From: Phoma sp. XZ068
Taxonomy: Eukaryota; Ascomycota; Dothideomycetes; Pleosporales; Didymellaceae
Reading direction: 5' to 3'
NCBI GenBank assembly: GCA_004835665.1
Contig: RBKR01000003.1
Span: 1,488,001-1,552,000 of the forward strand
Length of the DNA: 64,000 nt
The notes beneath the pieces were generated by a model. That model worked only from the letters and a program-made list of their open reading frames with translations. It was not told the origin of the DNA and did not search any database. Numbering within the stretch: position 1 is the first letter of the stretch; the number at the start of each line of letters is the position of its first letter. This document shows positions 10,901 through 20,536 of this stretch, in pieces. The position numbers and the translations under genes are program-made.

Positions 10901-11893
10901 TTCTCGTTATCATCGTTTCCTCCCACAATGACCTTACTATCATCAAGAACCACCACCCTGTCGGCTCCAAGTTTTCAGACAACGCGTCCAACAAGCCCCG
11001 GACTAAGCTGGCTTATCTCAAACCCAGATTTTCTGGCAGTCTCTTCTATCGTACCTACTCCATCATCGGTCAATTCGATGTCTCAATTATCCTTCGACAA
11101 GAGCATCGCACCAATAGGGGATGAGTTCCCTTCCACTGAAAAAGGCTTGCCAGCGTCGTCGACCACACCAACCATCCATTTGACCTGGAGCTCTACTGCT
11201 ACTGCCTTGATATATTCTCCAAACCAAATTTCGACCATTTCATGTGCTCAAAGTTCAGCAAGATCAAACTACTGCCCAGGCAGCGGGTGTGTAAGCCTCA
11301 TGACGGACAGGGCGCACTGTGGCGCATGCAATCAAATCTGTGAATATGAGTGCCATCAGGGGGTTTGCGTATGCCCTGACTTTGCGGAACCGCATGCGGA
11401 TAACGGATGTATCAGGAGGCCAGGATTTGGCCTATGCGCGGACGGATATACGCGAAATGGCTTCAAAGGTTGTGCCTCCGCTGGGACGACCGCGTCCATG
11501 GCTGTCTCGACGCCAACATGGACTCAGTCTTCAATTATCAGAGTAGCCGTGCTGGCAGCTGCATCGCCGACGTCGAAGAGACCTACCCAATTATCAGCCC
11601 CTGCAGCATCAACTAAAAATCCAGGTCTCGAGTCTATCCCATATTGCCCACCCGGCCTACCAGATATCTGCAATGATGCCTGCTTTAATACTCAGACTGA
11701 ACATAACCATTGCGGAGGCTGCGGCAATTTCTGTGGCGGAACCTGCATTGATGGACGCTGTCTCGCCTCATCCACTCAGTCGCATGAGCAGCCAACCTCG
11801 GCAGAGCAAACGGTGACCTCCAGCAGCCGTCCATCAACATCGACAGTTGAGCCGGTGGCCTTGTACATTTGGAGAGGGCTTGTGGGGCCTTAG
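7919..11893 (+). CDS. giant Ser/Thr-rich surface-type protein with STIG1-like Cys modules
   Basis: An uninterrupted frame of 1324 residues from the first ATG (7919). Residues about 18-70 hold a Cys-bearing module (VNCGLGSNDIELSYSCQGSA and following Cys). A single hydrophobic segment sits at about residues 184-202 (FLLVAFLFTLILVLPG). A globular-looking stretch follows (about 210-320, with Cys such as SICQGHF and LLCDYV), then some 750 residues of Ser/Thr/Pro-rich low-complexity sequence of mucin or adhesin type. Near the end are two Cys-rich modules, about residues 1110-1165 (HCGACNQICEYECHQGVC) and 1240-1285 (HCGGCGNFCGGTCIDGRC), spaced like STIG1 domains. No C-terminal GPI signal is visible. 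A membrane-anchored or secreted cell-wall protein is inferred; the function is unknown. The N-terminus is uncertain: there is no classical signal peptide at the first ATG, and an upstream exon is possible. Confidence 0.7.
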   Translation: MVLVMKATNGIATQAEGVFVNCGLGSNDIELSYSCQGSACSSLDGSFQNVICHKDGSSTLVCSNDIKCQPGTSSYQSNFTFSQNKPDPWSPVMENKPDIWVSQNQHVMVGRCAKFSLTSDGTKQGTRVDDDGHEDICRSIESLPSSTPYAGHLSTTTGRPRAGVTQKTLIFGGTGSRLVLSKSFLLVAFLFTLILVLPGSQASAVHNRHEESRRSRATSDNLRAFAERLKADIASKASSQGVDGEAFVHNLVADVVSSICQGHFEGSGPEIFKPEAVKDCVASVYGGDQLPQPALQFLAIFGASLLCDYVVSEAYPSGQNFLPNGCERLQELANRVPAVASAQLLSVSVTSSSPSISIRTLSTVTLPSNPQTSGLSLPTSLQLEAAPDLEPSSARAIPSGTTLSSWLPVGSLSGDEDTSSTLPLDEISAVDSPSATESAPTTPLLSLAPTATSPSQSAFELLPFGVPFPEVTPAISIQNDRTDTRSSSSDSLMLDLFGIDSANTLLATMTFKTAPFIASSWSGQPTTELSDSSNDKAASIQTAIAKKPPSSKHFSASIVSVPSLKIQVPFSDVGASLGSDLPLSASSRVSYGLHPLQSPGDSLVTGIPLYGESSELAITATLPSSSPFAAIPSKTIPTSTLASAMRTILPPNTAIGNMISSSPATLAESSSDLQPSAASQSALSTSTLSCGVSVSSAFLESKSSKADVQLLPQGTPESPRTTASQHSSYSLTILRSPSATALSVDQPFTPDLLGDPATLALTLGYQSSAFEPVFTSVSFIPALATVPILMVVSTSYPFSDGPSLLDPTGGSIQMSAANNPISTSETLGFSSSIDMAVLAIATATINVSEVLAVELLALSPFAESAAELSFSTASQNSTTSFLIVESMLRPYLNEPSDFSTSSMRQTNALTALPSSQPSPLSTDLASVLPVYLGSIDLSNPDYSDSLHTITAQGPPLVAQSHLSSAIVTATEAVSSVSNSPVSRMNVQTKSPTVSFSLSSFPPTMTLLSSRTTTLSAPSFQTTRPTSPGLSWLISNPDFLAVSSIVPTPSSVNSMSQLSFDKSIAPIGDEFPSTEKGLPASSTTPTIHLTWSSTATALIYSPNQISTISCAQSSARSNYCPGSGCVSLMTDRAHCGACNQICEYECHQGVCVCPDFAEPHADNGCIRRPGFGLCADGYTRNGFKGCASAGTTASMAVSTPTWTQSSIIRVAVLAAASPTSKRPTQLSAPAASTKNPGLESIPYCPPGLPDICNDACFNTQTEHNHCGGCGNFCGGTCIDGRCLASSTQSHEQPTSAEQTVTSSSRPSTSTVEPVALYIWRGLVGP

Positions 11894-13167
11894 CATGACT
11901 GGAGGGTTCTGAATAGGCAACGCGCTTGCCGTCTGCCGTATTTTATCCCGTCGAGTACGCTCACTGTGAAATGGGCAGGTAAACCTTTTGCACGCTTCAA
12001 AACACGTAAGAGCAGTTTCCCACTATGTGCAGCAGTATGTATGCTCCCATGTCGAAATTCCAATGTTGGGTTCCAATTGGGTGCGAGGTGGAGAAAATGA
12101 CCCACAAATGAACATCGTGGTTGTCTCAAAAATTACATGTCGGCTGAATGCTACCGAACTAAAATGGACCCTGTCTCTTAACGTCCATCCAAGTTTGCGA
12201 CTTTGATGTACAACGCATTGTGCCATTCTGTCGAACGTTGGGTACGAAAGAGATGATGATCGGCTCCAAATCGGCCCAATGCACAATGGTGGTCAGTAGT
12301 TGGGCATCACTACACTGCCCTTCTAGACGAAGCAAGCATTTGTCCATGCAATATGTGAAACTAGCTCTCACAGCCCACGGAGGTAGACGAGATACGAGCG
12401 CACATCTAATCGTGATTGTACCTGCGCGGATATAGCTTGCGGCCTCTTTTCATCATGATGGTACCAAGAGTCCGCTCCAGGGCGTCCTCTGGGCGCCGTT
12501 AGCTTTCTCAGATTCCCAATCTGGACAGGTGAGGTCGTACCCTGTTGAGGGCTTTATTGGATGATTCGTCCAACCGTAGCTTGCGACGTAGATATGAGAG
12601 CACGAGGACTCAGGCGCAAGGATGACGCATTCGTGATTGATGAGATGTTGTCCAACATTTAAGCTTCACGGGTGCATTGCATTATCGGCACCACTAGTCT
12701 ACCGTCGGTCGGTAACGACCCGAAAAGCGCCGTCCATTAGGAGTTGTACGAACATCCTTGGGCTTATTTAGTGCGAACTACGGCTCACTTAGCAACGATG
12801 CGGGCCCGCAGTCAAACTTGCGGAGGTTTGACAGCTGTCACGACACTCATTCACCATGGGAATATTGGCGACGTATTCGGGTACAAAAGCACATGCAAAC
12901 CATCTTGCTCACAGACACGTCCCGCTTCCGCGACTGACATGGCTCCGATCCACACGGCGCCCAACCTTACCCTGGCCCCAATCACGGAGGCCAGTCCGAT
13001 AGGTACGTGAGCACCATGACGCTGTGGAGTCTCCCGCTCGCAAGGCAATTCGGATTCACAGTTCCGTCGCCTAAAATTCAAAAGTAAGAACCGGTAAATG
13101 TAAGCTGTTTCTACCAACACCCGGAACTGTCCATCCCCTTCCCAACGCCCATGAGTCGCCAAACAAT
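11894..13167. other. intergenic region, no gene seen
   Basis: About 1.27 kb between the STIG1-like gene and the Zn2Cys6 regulator. Frames on both strands are short and overlapping, without family motifs. I saw no tRNA-type T-loop, no terminal repeats and no tandem repeat. The last 150 bp serve as leader of the next gene and include an out-of-frame ATG at 13151. Confidence 0.5.
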
Positions 13168-15667
13168 ATGGCCGAACGAAGCCGCGACAAAGTGGATCCA
13201 GCACCACGAAAGCGAGCGCTTGTTAGTTGCGACCGATGCAAACTTCGAAGAGCACGATGTATCCGCGACAACCCAGACGAGCCATGTGCGGATTGCAAAA
13301 TGAGTGGGGTGTTGTGCGAGTCGAAACTTCCACGGAAGCAACGCGTTTATGGGAGTGTAGAGACGTTGAGTTTACGATACAGGGCACTCGAATCCCTGGT
13401 CAAAGGCCTTTTTCCCCAAGAAAACATCCAAGATGTCAACGTACTGTTCAAGCTTGCAGCAGAGAGGAGTATTCCTATGCCAGCTAGCGACGACTTCAGG
13501 CCTGCAGATATCTTCAGTAGCCCTAGTCAACAACAACCATCACAAGGGTCGCAACAGCACTTACCAACAACGCATTCAGCACAGCAGACATTCTCGCCAC
13601 AGCCAGCAGAGTCATCACGGTCGACTGGAACGACCTCCCCCATCTCGACAACGAAAGAGACACAACACAACCCCTTTTCTGAAATGCAGCAAGCTAGACG
13701 CAGCAACGAAGAGTTGATCCCAACACGGCACGGAGTACCTCACTACTTCGGACCGTCTAGCAGCTTTCGTCTTGCCACAACCATCCGAGGGCTGATAGCG
13801 CGGTGCAGGGCCGCTGGCGGAGACATTCCAAAAATCCGAACATCTGGCTCGGATCCAGCTAGCAGAGCGTCGAACCCCTCTTTACAGCGTGCTAGTACAA
13901 ATCCTTCGGACGAGGAGTACACTATCGGCGGAAATGAGAGTAGAGACTCACCAGTACAAGACCGCAGGGGACGGAAACGATCGAGAACGCAGATGGAAGG
14001 TACGAACGACTTATGGGAGCACCCCAACGAACCTAACCCAGACACTATCGGAGATCTCCTACCCTCCAGATCACTCGCAGACGCGCTCGTCGCGGCCTAC
14101 TTTGACCATGTCCACGTATACCTGCCCTTGTTCCATAGAAGCATGTTCCAATTTTGCTTAGAAGCGACATATTCGAGGAGATCGGAGTTGCTTCAGGGTT
14201 GTACAGATATAGGCTGGCTTATCTGCTTATGTCTAGTATTCTCATTTGGGTGCCAGCAGCTGCAGGAGCATGATCCAGAACAGTCACACAAGCTGCGGAT
14301 GAAATACCTCAGCTTTGTCAAGTCCTACTTTCGATACCTTCTTATGACAACCTCAATCGTCAACGTCCAGGCTTTGGTACTTCTCAATGTCCATCACCAC
14401 ACCGTTGGCCAGAAAAGTAGCTCATGGCTGTTGATCGGATTAGCCGCACGGATGGTACGTCGTTTCCTTTTCTTTTACAAATATCGTAGACTTGTTCTTA
14501 CAATATTGTTAGGCAATCACGATGGGCATGCATCGAGATGCTACGAACCAGGAATTCGACCCGATCGAACGAAATACACGAAGACTGGTATGGTGGTCGA
14601 TCTATAGTTTCGAACGGATACTGTGCAGTATCCTAGGCCGGCCGACGGTTATTGATGAACGAGAGATGTCGATGCAAATACCAGATGAACTTATGCTTGA
14701 GCAAAAGAGCATGTCCGCCGAGTACATGATCCACTCTTTCAAAGTAATACGATTGTCGTACACGATCCGGCAGCGAGCGTACTTTGACTCGAACACCGCC
14801 GAAGAAAGGACCCCATCATTGGCCATGGCAGAGTCCCTGATGCGGGAGTGCAACAGCTTCTTCCAAACGATCCCACCAAATTTGTCGTTGGATTATTTAC
14901 CAACAATACCACCGGAACATAAGGCGAGGATTCTTCTGTTACACGTTTACTACTATTACACACGATGCATAGTATCGCGAGACTTCTTGATACAAAAGGT
15001 CGAAAGGAATATCGCCTATCTCGAAGGAAAGCCAGCAGATTACTCCGAGGAGCTACCGAGGATACTGGCTCTTAGCGAAGACTGTGTAGAGTCAGCTCAT
15101 CAAAGCATACGATGCATCATGGAGGGCGCCCATCTTGGAATGATCGGCCACTCCTGGCTGGATCTATTCTTTGTTTTCCATTCAATTCTCATTGTATGCG
15201 CTGACTTTCTCGCCCGTCCAAGGAACCAACAGGACACCGCAAAAGATATTGAGCGGAAGGAAATGGTGCGTAGCATGCTGAAGCGCATCCGTGGAATGAA
15301 GCTCGCCGCGACATACAAAATCCTCGGCAAGATCGCGATACAGTTCGCGAGCATAACTGGTGTGACTGAAGATCCCGGATCCACTCGAGAGACATTTGCT
15401 GGACAAGGTGTAGGAGAGCATCAAGCAATGATGGGACATGATGAGACTCCGCAAACTCTCGTTGAGATATCATACATCCAGGAAGACTGGTTCGCCAATG
15501 CAACGTCAAGCCTAGGCGTAGATTTCTTTGACCTGCAACAGGGTCCAGAGGCGCTCCCGCTGCATGCGGAGCCTTCCGCATACCCTGAATTGTACGGTGC
15601 CCAATCTGGCAGCAACGACGTCGATGACTGGACAGCACGAACATTGAGGGGGATGCACACACTCTAG
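13168..15667 (+). CDS. Zn2Cys6 binuclear-cluster transcription factor
   Basis: A fungal nuclear DNA-binding regulator of 813 residues. Exons 13168-14454 and 14513-15667; the 58-bp intron joins GLAARM to AITMGMHRDATN, the well-known core of the fungal-specific transcription factor domain (PF04082 type). The zinc cluster is at residues 21-50, with Cys at 21, 24, 31, 40, 43 and 50 (CDRCKLRRARC, then PCADCKMSGVLC), followed by a linker and a short coiled stretch. Residues about 110-190 are Gln/Ser-rich and disordered. The middle homology region reads LVWWSIYSFERILCSILGRP. The start ATG 13168 gives MAERSRDKVDPAPRKRALVS. The neighbouring FAD oxidoreductase lies downstream in the same orientation (316 bp away), but targets cannot be deduced. 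Confidence 0.92.
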
Positions 15668-15983
15668 CTTATTGACGCGCATAAACACGAACGAACAACA
15701 CATGACACCTTTTCTCTTGACATCACAGACATGACGCGATTCACATGATGTTAAGACTGCGCTTGCTATTTTGTTAGGCTTAGCGCGATCGTGGAGTTGA
15801 TGCTGCAAGATCTGAGATCGAGGCCCGCTTGCCGTATCGGGACGCTCATGACGCAGGCATTCGACGACATCAGTCGCACTGCAAAAACAAATACAGAGCA
15901 AGCCGCCCATATGTGATACCCATGAGTGATAGATTCCAATGCCACAACCACACGACACGGATCCGATACTGCCTGTTGCAAAC
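15668..15983. other. short intergenic region
   Basis: 316 bp between the end of the Zn2Cys6 regulator and the start of the FAD oxidoreductase. No distinct element was recognised; it must contain the 3' flank of the first gene and the promoter of the second. Confidence 0.5.
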
Positions 15984-17897
15984 ATGGCGGCTAGACCTGG
16001 AGACAAGAAGAGAGTGCTGATCGTGGGGGCTGGTGCCGCTGGTACGTTTGGAGAAAGCGCTGCGGGCAGATGCAGGGTCTAACACAACTGTAGGCATGTC
16101 GTGTGCCCATCACCTAGCCGAACATCCAGACATATTCGATGTAACCCTTATCGATGCAGTCGACTATTGTGGTGGACAGGCCTTCTCAATCCCACTTGAC
16201 AAAGAGCGTCATGGAGCCAGCTGGTTGAACCAAGGTGTTCAAGGTGGAAGCTACATCTTCCACCACACCATGACTATGTTCGCACGACAAGGACACCGCG
16301 CCGATCCCGTCAACCTACACGTTTCTTTTGGAAAAGATGATGTATTTTGGACCAATGTATTTCCCACTGATTTGCTCGCACGACACCAAGGAGAGATCAA
16401 GCGGTTCAAGCGCATGATGACCTTTTCTCGTTGGTTCGAAGTCATTTTCGCTCTGATACCCATCAAGTATATGTTTAAGCTCTGGATGTTTTCTGAAGAG
16501 TTCACCAACACCGTCGCCATGCCCATGATTGCCTTATTCCTAGGAACTGGGAATGAAACGCCGAATGTCCCGTTTATCGTTCTAGAGCGTCTTTGCACAA
16601 GTCCAACATACGGCTTGTGGTACCCACCGGACAAACTAAGCATTGCGAGCAATTTACCACCGATGGTTGTTTTTCCAAAATTCACTGAGTTTTACGGAAA
16701 GTGGAAAGATGATCTGATCTCGAAGGGTGTAAATGTCAGACTTTCGACTGAGGTTACAAGAGTGGTTAAGAGAGACAGGGATGGCGTAATTGTGAAGACT
16801 ATCAAGCGTACTGCAGTTCCAGATGGTCATAACCCCAACAGTTCTCAGGTGCCGAACGACCCTGTGAACGCTGATCAAAACGCCAAGGAAGAGACTGAGC
16901 ACTACGATGAGATCGTTCTTTGCGTTCTGTATGCACAACTATCCACTTCACGTGGCCACTGCTAACAGGGAACAGCGCCGACACAGCTAAGCGCATTCTT
17001 GCACCATGTGCATCTCTTCGCGAGAAGAAGGTTCTCGGATCTGCTAAATTCTCAGACGATATCACAATCACCCACTGGGATAGCGACTACATGAAGAAGC
17101 ATTACGAGAACTTCTACGACGACAACAAGGCTGTTTCCAGCCTCTCAGGCGTCGACCAGTCGCAAAGACTGAAGTACGCCAAAGATTCTTTCAAGCCCAT
17201 GTACTATATCAAGATGTACCCCGAAGACCGCTCGAAGCTGGAGATGTGCTTCGACTGCACAAACTACCAAAGTCAATTTCCACCAGACATGCCATTCGAT
17301 AGGCATGTATTCCAGACTATTTACCTAAATAAGGACCGTGACGGCCACTTATGGAGCGACGCAGAGATCAACAAGGACAAAATCATCAGACAAGACTGGT
17401 GGCACCAGCTCTGCCACTCATGGACTCACTACGCTTTTGTCGTTCCCTGGATGTGGCTGCTGCAAGGCCGCAAGCACACCCGTTTCGCCGCTGCATGGAC
17501 GCTAATCAACGCCCACGAAGTGGCCGTTATGTCTGGCATCGCCGCCGCTGTCGATCTTGGAGCTAAGTACCCCGAGGACCTTGAGCGTGACAAATTCGCT
17601 CTGCTGAGTTTCAGGCTTTACTATCTGCTCACTTATGGAAAGTGGTACAAGAGGCAGGCGACTAAGCACACAAAGGAGGGTGTTGGGAAGGACTGGGCTA
17701 GTGGCTGGTACGGCAGTGTCTACAGAGGTCCTGGCGTCGGCACTACAGATAGGAAGCAGTGGAGAGAGGAGAACAACATACAAGGCAACGGACCTGCATA
17801 CGACTGGCCGGTTGATGCTGGTGCGCGCCACAGAGTGCGTGGAAAGCCGGGAACTGGTGAAGGCGGCATGGCGTCGCAGGAAGGTCTAGTCGCATAG
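15984..17897 (+). CDS. FAD/NAD(P)-binding oxidoreductase, COG2907-like
   Basis: A flavoprotein of 604 residues. Exons 15984-16041, 16094-16928 and 16976-17897 (introns 52 and 47 bp; the first splits the dinucleotide-binding loop). The N-terminus is VLIVGAGAAGMSCAHHL, a Rossmann GxGxxG motif at residues 15-20, followed by LIDAVDYCGGQAFSIP, which fits the second strand of an FAD-binding fold. FWNT-type and IVLCVLADTAKRIL segments fit an amine-oxidase-like flavoprotein. A hydrophobic stretch around WFEVIFALIPIKYMFKLWMF may contact membrane. The family is common in fungi and bacteria as predicted NAD/FAD-dependent oxidoreductases; the substrate is not known. The start ATG 15984 immediately precedes the Rossmann strand, as usual. 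Assignment to the flavoprotein superfamily is secure; the narrower label is from memory. Confidence 0.85.
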
Positions 17898-18399
17898 GGT
17901 ACTAGAGGCTCTGATGGTGTTAGTGTTGCACAGTATGCATCCAGGTGAAGGCGCATGTGAGGCTCTATAGTTTAATCAGAAATCTTCCGCTTGACATCAC
18001 ACCTAAACGCCCGGTTGCCCCTCGACTTTTACGTGCCATAACGTTCAGTACTTGATAATACTGTTTCCAGCAGATATCCTGGTCGCGTGTTTCAATCTCG
18101 GAACGCGCTATCCAATCAACGTCCGTTTCGGTGGTGGTGTTTGTCTCAAACAGGGTTCGGGGTTGTCGAATTGATTGCATGTTTCAATGTCAAGTCTGGG
18201 CAGATCCTTGCCCGTTCATCTACATTTCTATCCGGCGGTGTCCAACACCATAATGCAAAGGCCCTACTATCTAATATAGACGTCTGCATTAGATGAAGCA
18301 ACCAAAAACGATGAAAGGAGTGCAAAGTATTTATATAGAGCCGCAAATGGACTCAAAGTTGCTCACGCTACAAGACACATCAACACATCATCATTAACT
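17898..18399. other. intergenic region and LPMO promoter
   Basis: 502 bp between the FAD oxidoreductase and the AA9 gene. Apart from the TATA-like element near the AA9 start, annotated separately, I recognised nothing; short frames on either strand have no protein character. Confidence 0.5.
18329..18338 (+). promoter_or_regulatory. TATA-like element of the AA9 gene
   Basis: The run ATTTATATAG lies about 62-71 bp upstream of the ATG at 18400, in a position that suits the core promoter of a strongly induced secreted enzyme. Short leader and TATA are typical of regulated fungal hydrolase genes; use of this site is inference. Confidence 0.45.
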
Positions 18400-19564
18400 A
18401 TGAAGTCACTCATTTTCTCTTTCCTTGCGCTCGCCAGCAGTTCGGCTGCCCACTACACTTTCCCAGCGCTCGTCATTGACGGCAAGGCAACAGGCCAGTG
18501 GGAATATGTCCGCCAGACGGCAAACCACTATTCTAATGGTACACCTCCTGCACCTCGCAGCCCGCCTCAGCCATACTAACAATACACCAGGTCCCGTGAG
18601 TGACTTGAAATCCGAGGCAATCCGCTGCTACCCTCTCGCGCCTGGGACCAGCGCAAAAACTTATACCGTCAATGCCGGCGACACGGTAGGCTTCACCGCC
18701 TCATCATCCATCTCGCATCCCGGGCCCATGCAATTCTACATGGCCAAAGTCCCCTCTGGATTCACAGCCGAGGCCTGGGACGGCAGCGGCAACGTGTGGT
18801 TCAAAGTCTTCCAAGAAGAAGCAATCATCACACCGAGTTCCATCTCGTGGGCATCGCAGGGGAAAACCGAATACCCCGTGACACTGCCCAAGGATCTGCC
18901 CTCGGGCGAGTATCTGCTGCGCGTCGAACACATTGCGCTGCACAGTGCGCAGAGCTCTGGCGGTGCGCAGTTTTACCTCTCGTGTGCGCAGGTTAAGGTT
19001 GAGAATGGAGGGTCTGGGAGCCCGGGTCCGCTTGTTAGCTTCCCTGGCGCGTATGAAGCAAATGATGGGGGTATTATGGTCAATATCTACTATCCCATCC
19101 CGCAGAGCTATACGCCCCCGGGTCCGGCTGTCTGGAAGGGTGGAGCGGGCGAGACGGGTTCGTCTGGTTCGTCTGGTTCGTCGAATTCGTCTGGTTCGTC
19201 GGGTTTGACCGGGGAGCAGGGCAGGACGGGTTCATCGGGTTCATCGGGTTTATCAGGCTCGTCGGATTCGTCAGGCTCGTCAGGCTCATCGGGTTCATCG
19301 GGTTCGGCGGGTGAGCAGGGCAAGACGGGTGACGAGTACAAGACTGGTTCGTCAGGATCGTCTGGTTCTTCAGGATCGTCTGGTTCTTCAGGATCGTCTG
19401 GTTCTTCAGGATCGTCTGGTTCGTCAGGCTCGTCTGATTCGGCGGGTGGCGAGTACAAGACGGGTTCGCCAGGATCGTCAGGTTCCTCGGGTTCATCAGG
19501 ATCGTCTGGTTCGTCGGGTGAGCAGAGCAATTCAGGTGAGGACTCGATGCCTTCCTGCGAGTAA
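18400..19564 (+). CDS. AA9 lytic polysaccharide monooxygenase with Gly-Ser repeat tail
   Basis: A secreted copper enzyme that cleaves cellulose or related beta-glucans by oxidation. Exons 18400-18538 and 18591-19564 (intron 52 bp); 370 residues. The signal peptide MKSLIFSFLALASSSAA is followed directly by His18, which becomes the N-terminal His of the copper brace. The second ligand is His89 (SISHPGPMQFYMAK), and the axial Tyr is Tyr175 in GAQFYLSC, with Gln173 beside it, so the active site is complete. The catalytic domain ends near residue 230. The rest is a tail of repeated Gly-Ser-Ser tripeptides interrupted by GEQGKTG and GEYKTGS elements. There is no CBM1 module and no obvious GPI site; the tail ends MPSCE with a lone Cys. 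A normal AA9 has a short Ser/Thr linker, so the long regular tail is unusual. Confidence 0.93.
19155..19527 (+). repeat. coding tandem repeat (Gly-Ser-Ser) in the AA9 tail
   Basis: About 370 bp built from 9-bp units of the form GGNTCNTCN. Nested in it, around 19355-19430, is an 18-bp unit, GGATCGTCTGGTTCTTCA, present in several perfect or near-perfect copies. Near-identity of the units points to recent expansion by slippage or unequal exchange. The opposite strand is also free of stops over 156 codons (19108-19578), a side effect of the repeat's codon pattern. Confidence 0.9.
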
Positions 19565-20536
19565 GGAGGACTCAACACCTTCCTGTTGACCGGGGAGCTG
19601 GAGTGGCAAGAGCTGTATATAGTTTAACATAGATGTATTTAACACTAGCACATTCAGTCTCATGATGTTCTGTTTTGTTTTGTATGCTATGACGGCCCAG
19701 ATCTGAATTGAAAGTTCGCATGTTCATCACCTCCGTTTACCGGGCGATCGATCGGCCAGTCCGGTGCACTCGTAAACAATCAATATAATAAAGAGATGGC
19801 GTGCTTGTTTGAGACCGCAAGCAGGACTACCGGTAAGCCAAGTGTTGCACACGAGTTGAATGCAAAGTACTGTCGAGTGGCAGTGTTTCGAGGGTATCAA
19901 GAATATACATTCATTACGGAATAGCTCATTAGTCGCGGCGCGGCGCAGGTGTAATCTTATTATGTCCTGCAACGTCCCATCTAGCAGCAATCCAACATAC
20001 AAACACTATTCGCAATGTCTTGCGCTCCAGCCCCGTGCCAGACAGATTCTCCTCCCGAATACTGCCCAAACCACGTACACTATAATCAAATCGCTTGACC
20101 GCCTTCAAGCTCGCGACTCCACAAACAAATGAACCAACTCTTTCAAAGTGCGCTAACAAACGAACCAAAAATGCATTATGCACAATGCAAGCTTCGCAGC
20201 TTCCGAAGAGAATCGACTGCATTAGAAGACCCAGCAACGCCGTCTTTGGAGAGTATGAGAATGTGAGGTTTATCCACACCTGAACAATCCGTTAAAGATA
20301 CCCGAGGGTCGACAGTGATCGCGTAAAACAAATAAAAAGTACAGTAAGCGGAGCTTTTGGTGCGCCCGTCATGTCATGCGTCGGAGGTATCGTGTCCTTA
20401 GGAAATACGGTAACGAGAGGAATGTTGTTGGTTAGGAGAGTATGGTGACAAACTTCGAAAAATGCTTTCGAGTAAAGCAAACAACTGTTGGCGGAGATGT
20501 GGTATTAATCGTGTAATCGAACGGTAATCGGAACGT
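19565..20536. other. intergenic region between convergent genes
   Basis: 972 bp between the ends of the AA9 gene (plus) and the phosphodiesterase gene (minus), so it should hold two 3' ends and no promoter for either. No repeats, RNA gene or supported coding frame were seen. Confidence 0.5.

Noticed and set aside
19108..19578. 156-codon minus-strand frame rich in Glu-Pro-Asp
   Set aside because: It is the mirror of the Gly-Ser repeat of the AA9 tail; the repeat simply lacks stops on both strands, and no gene structure surrounds it.
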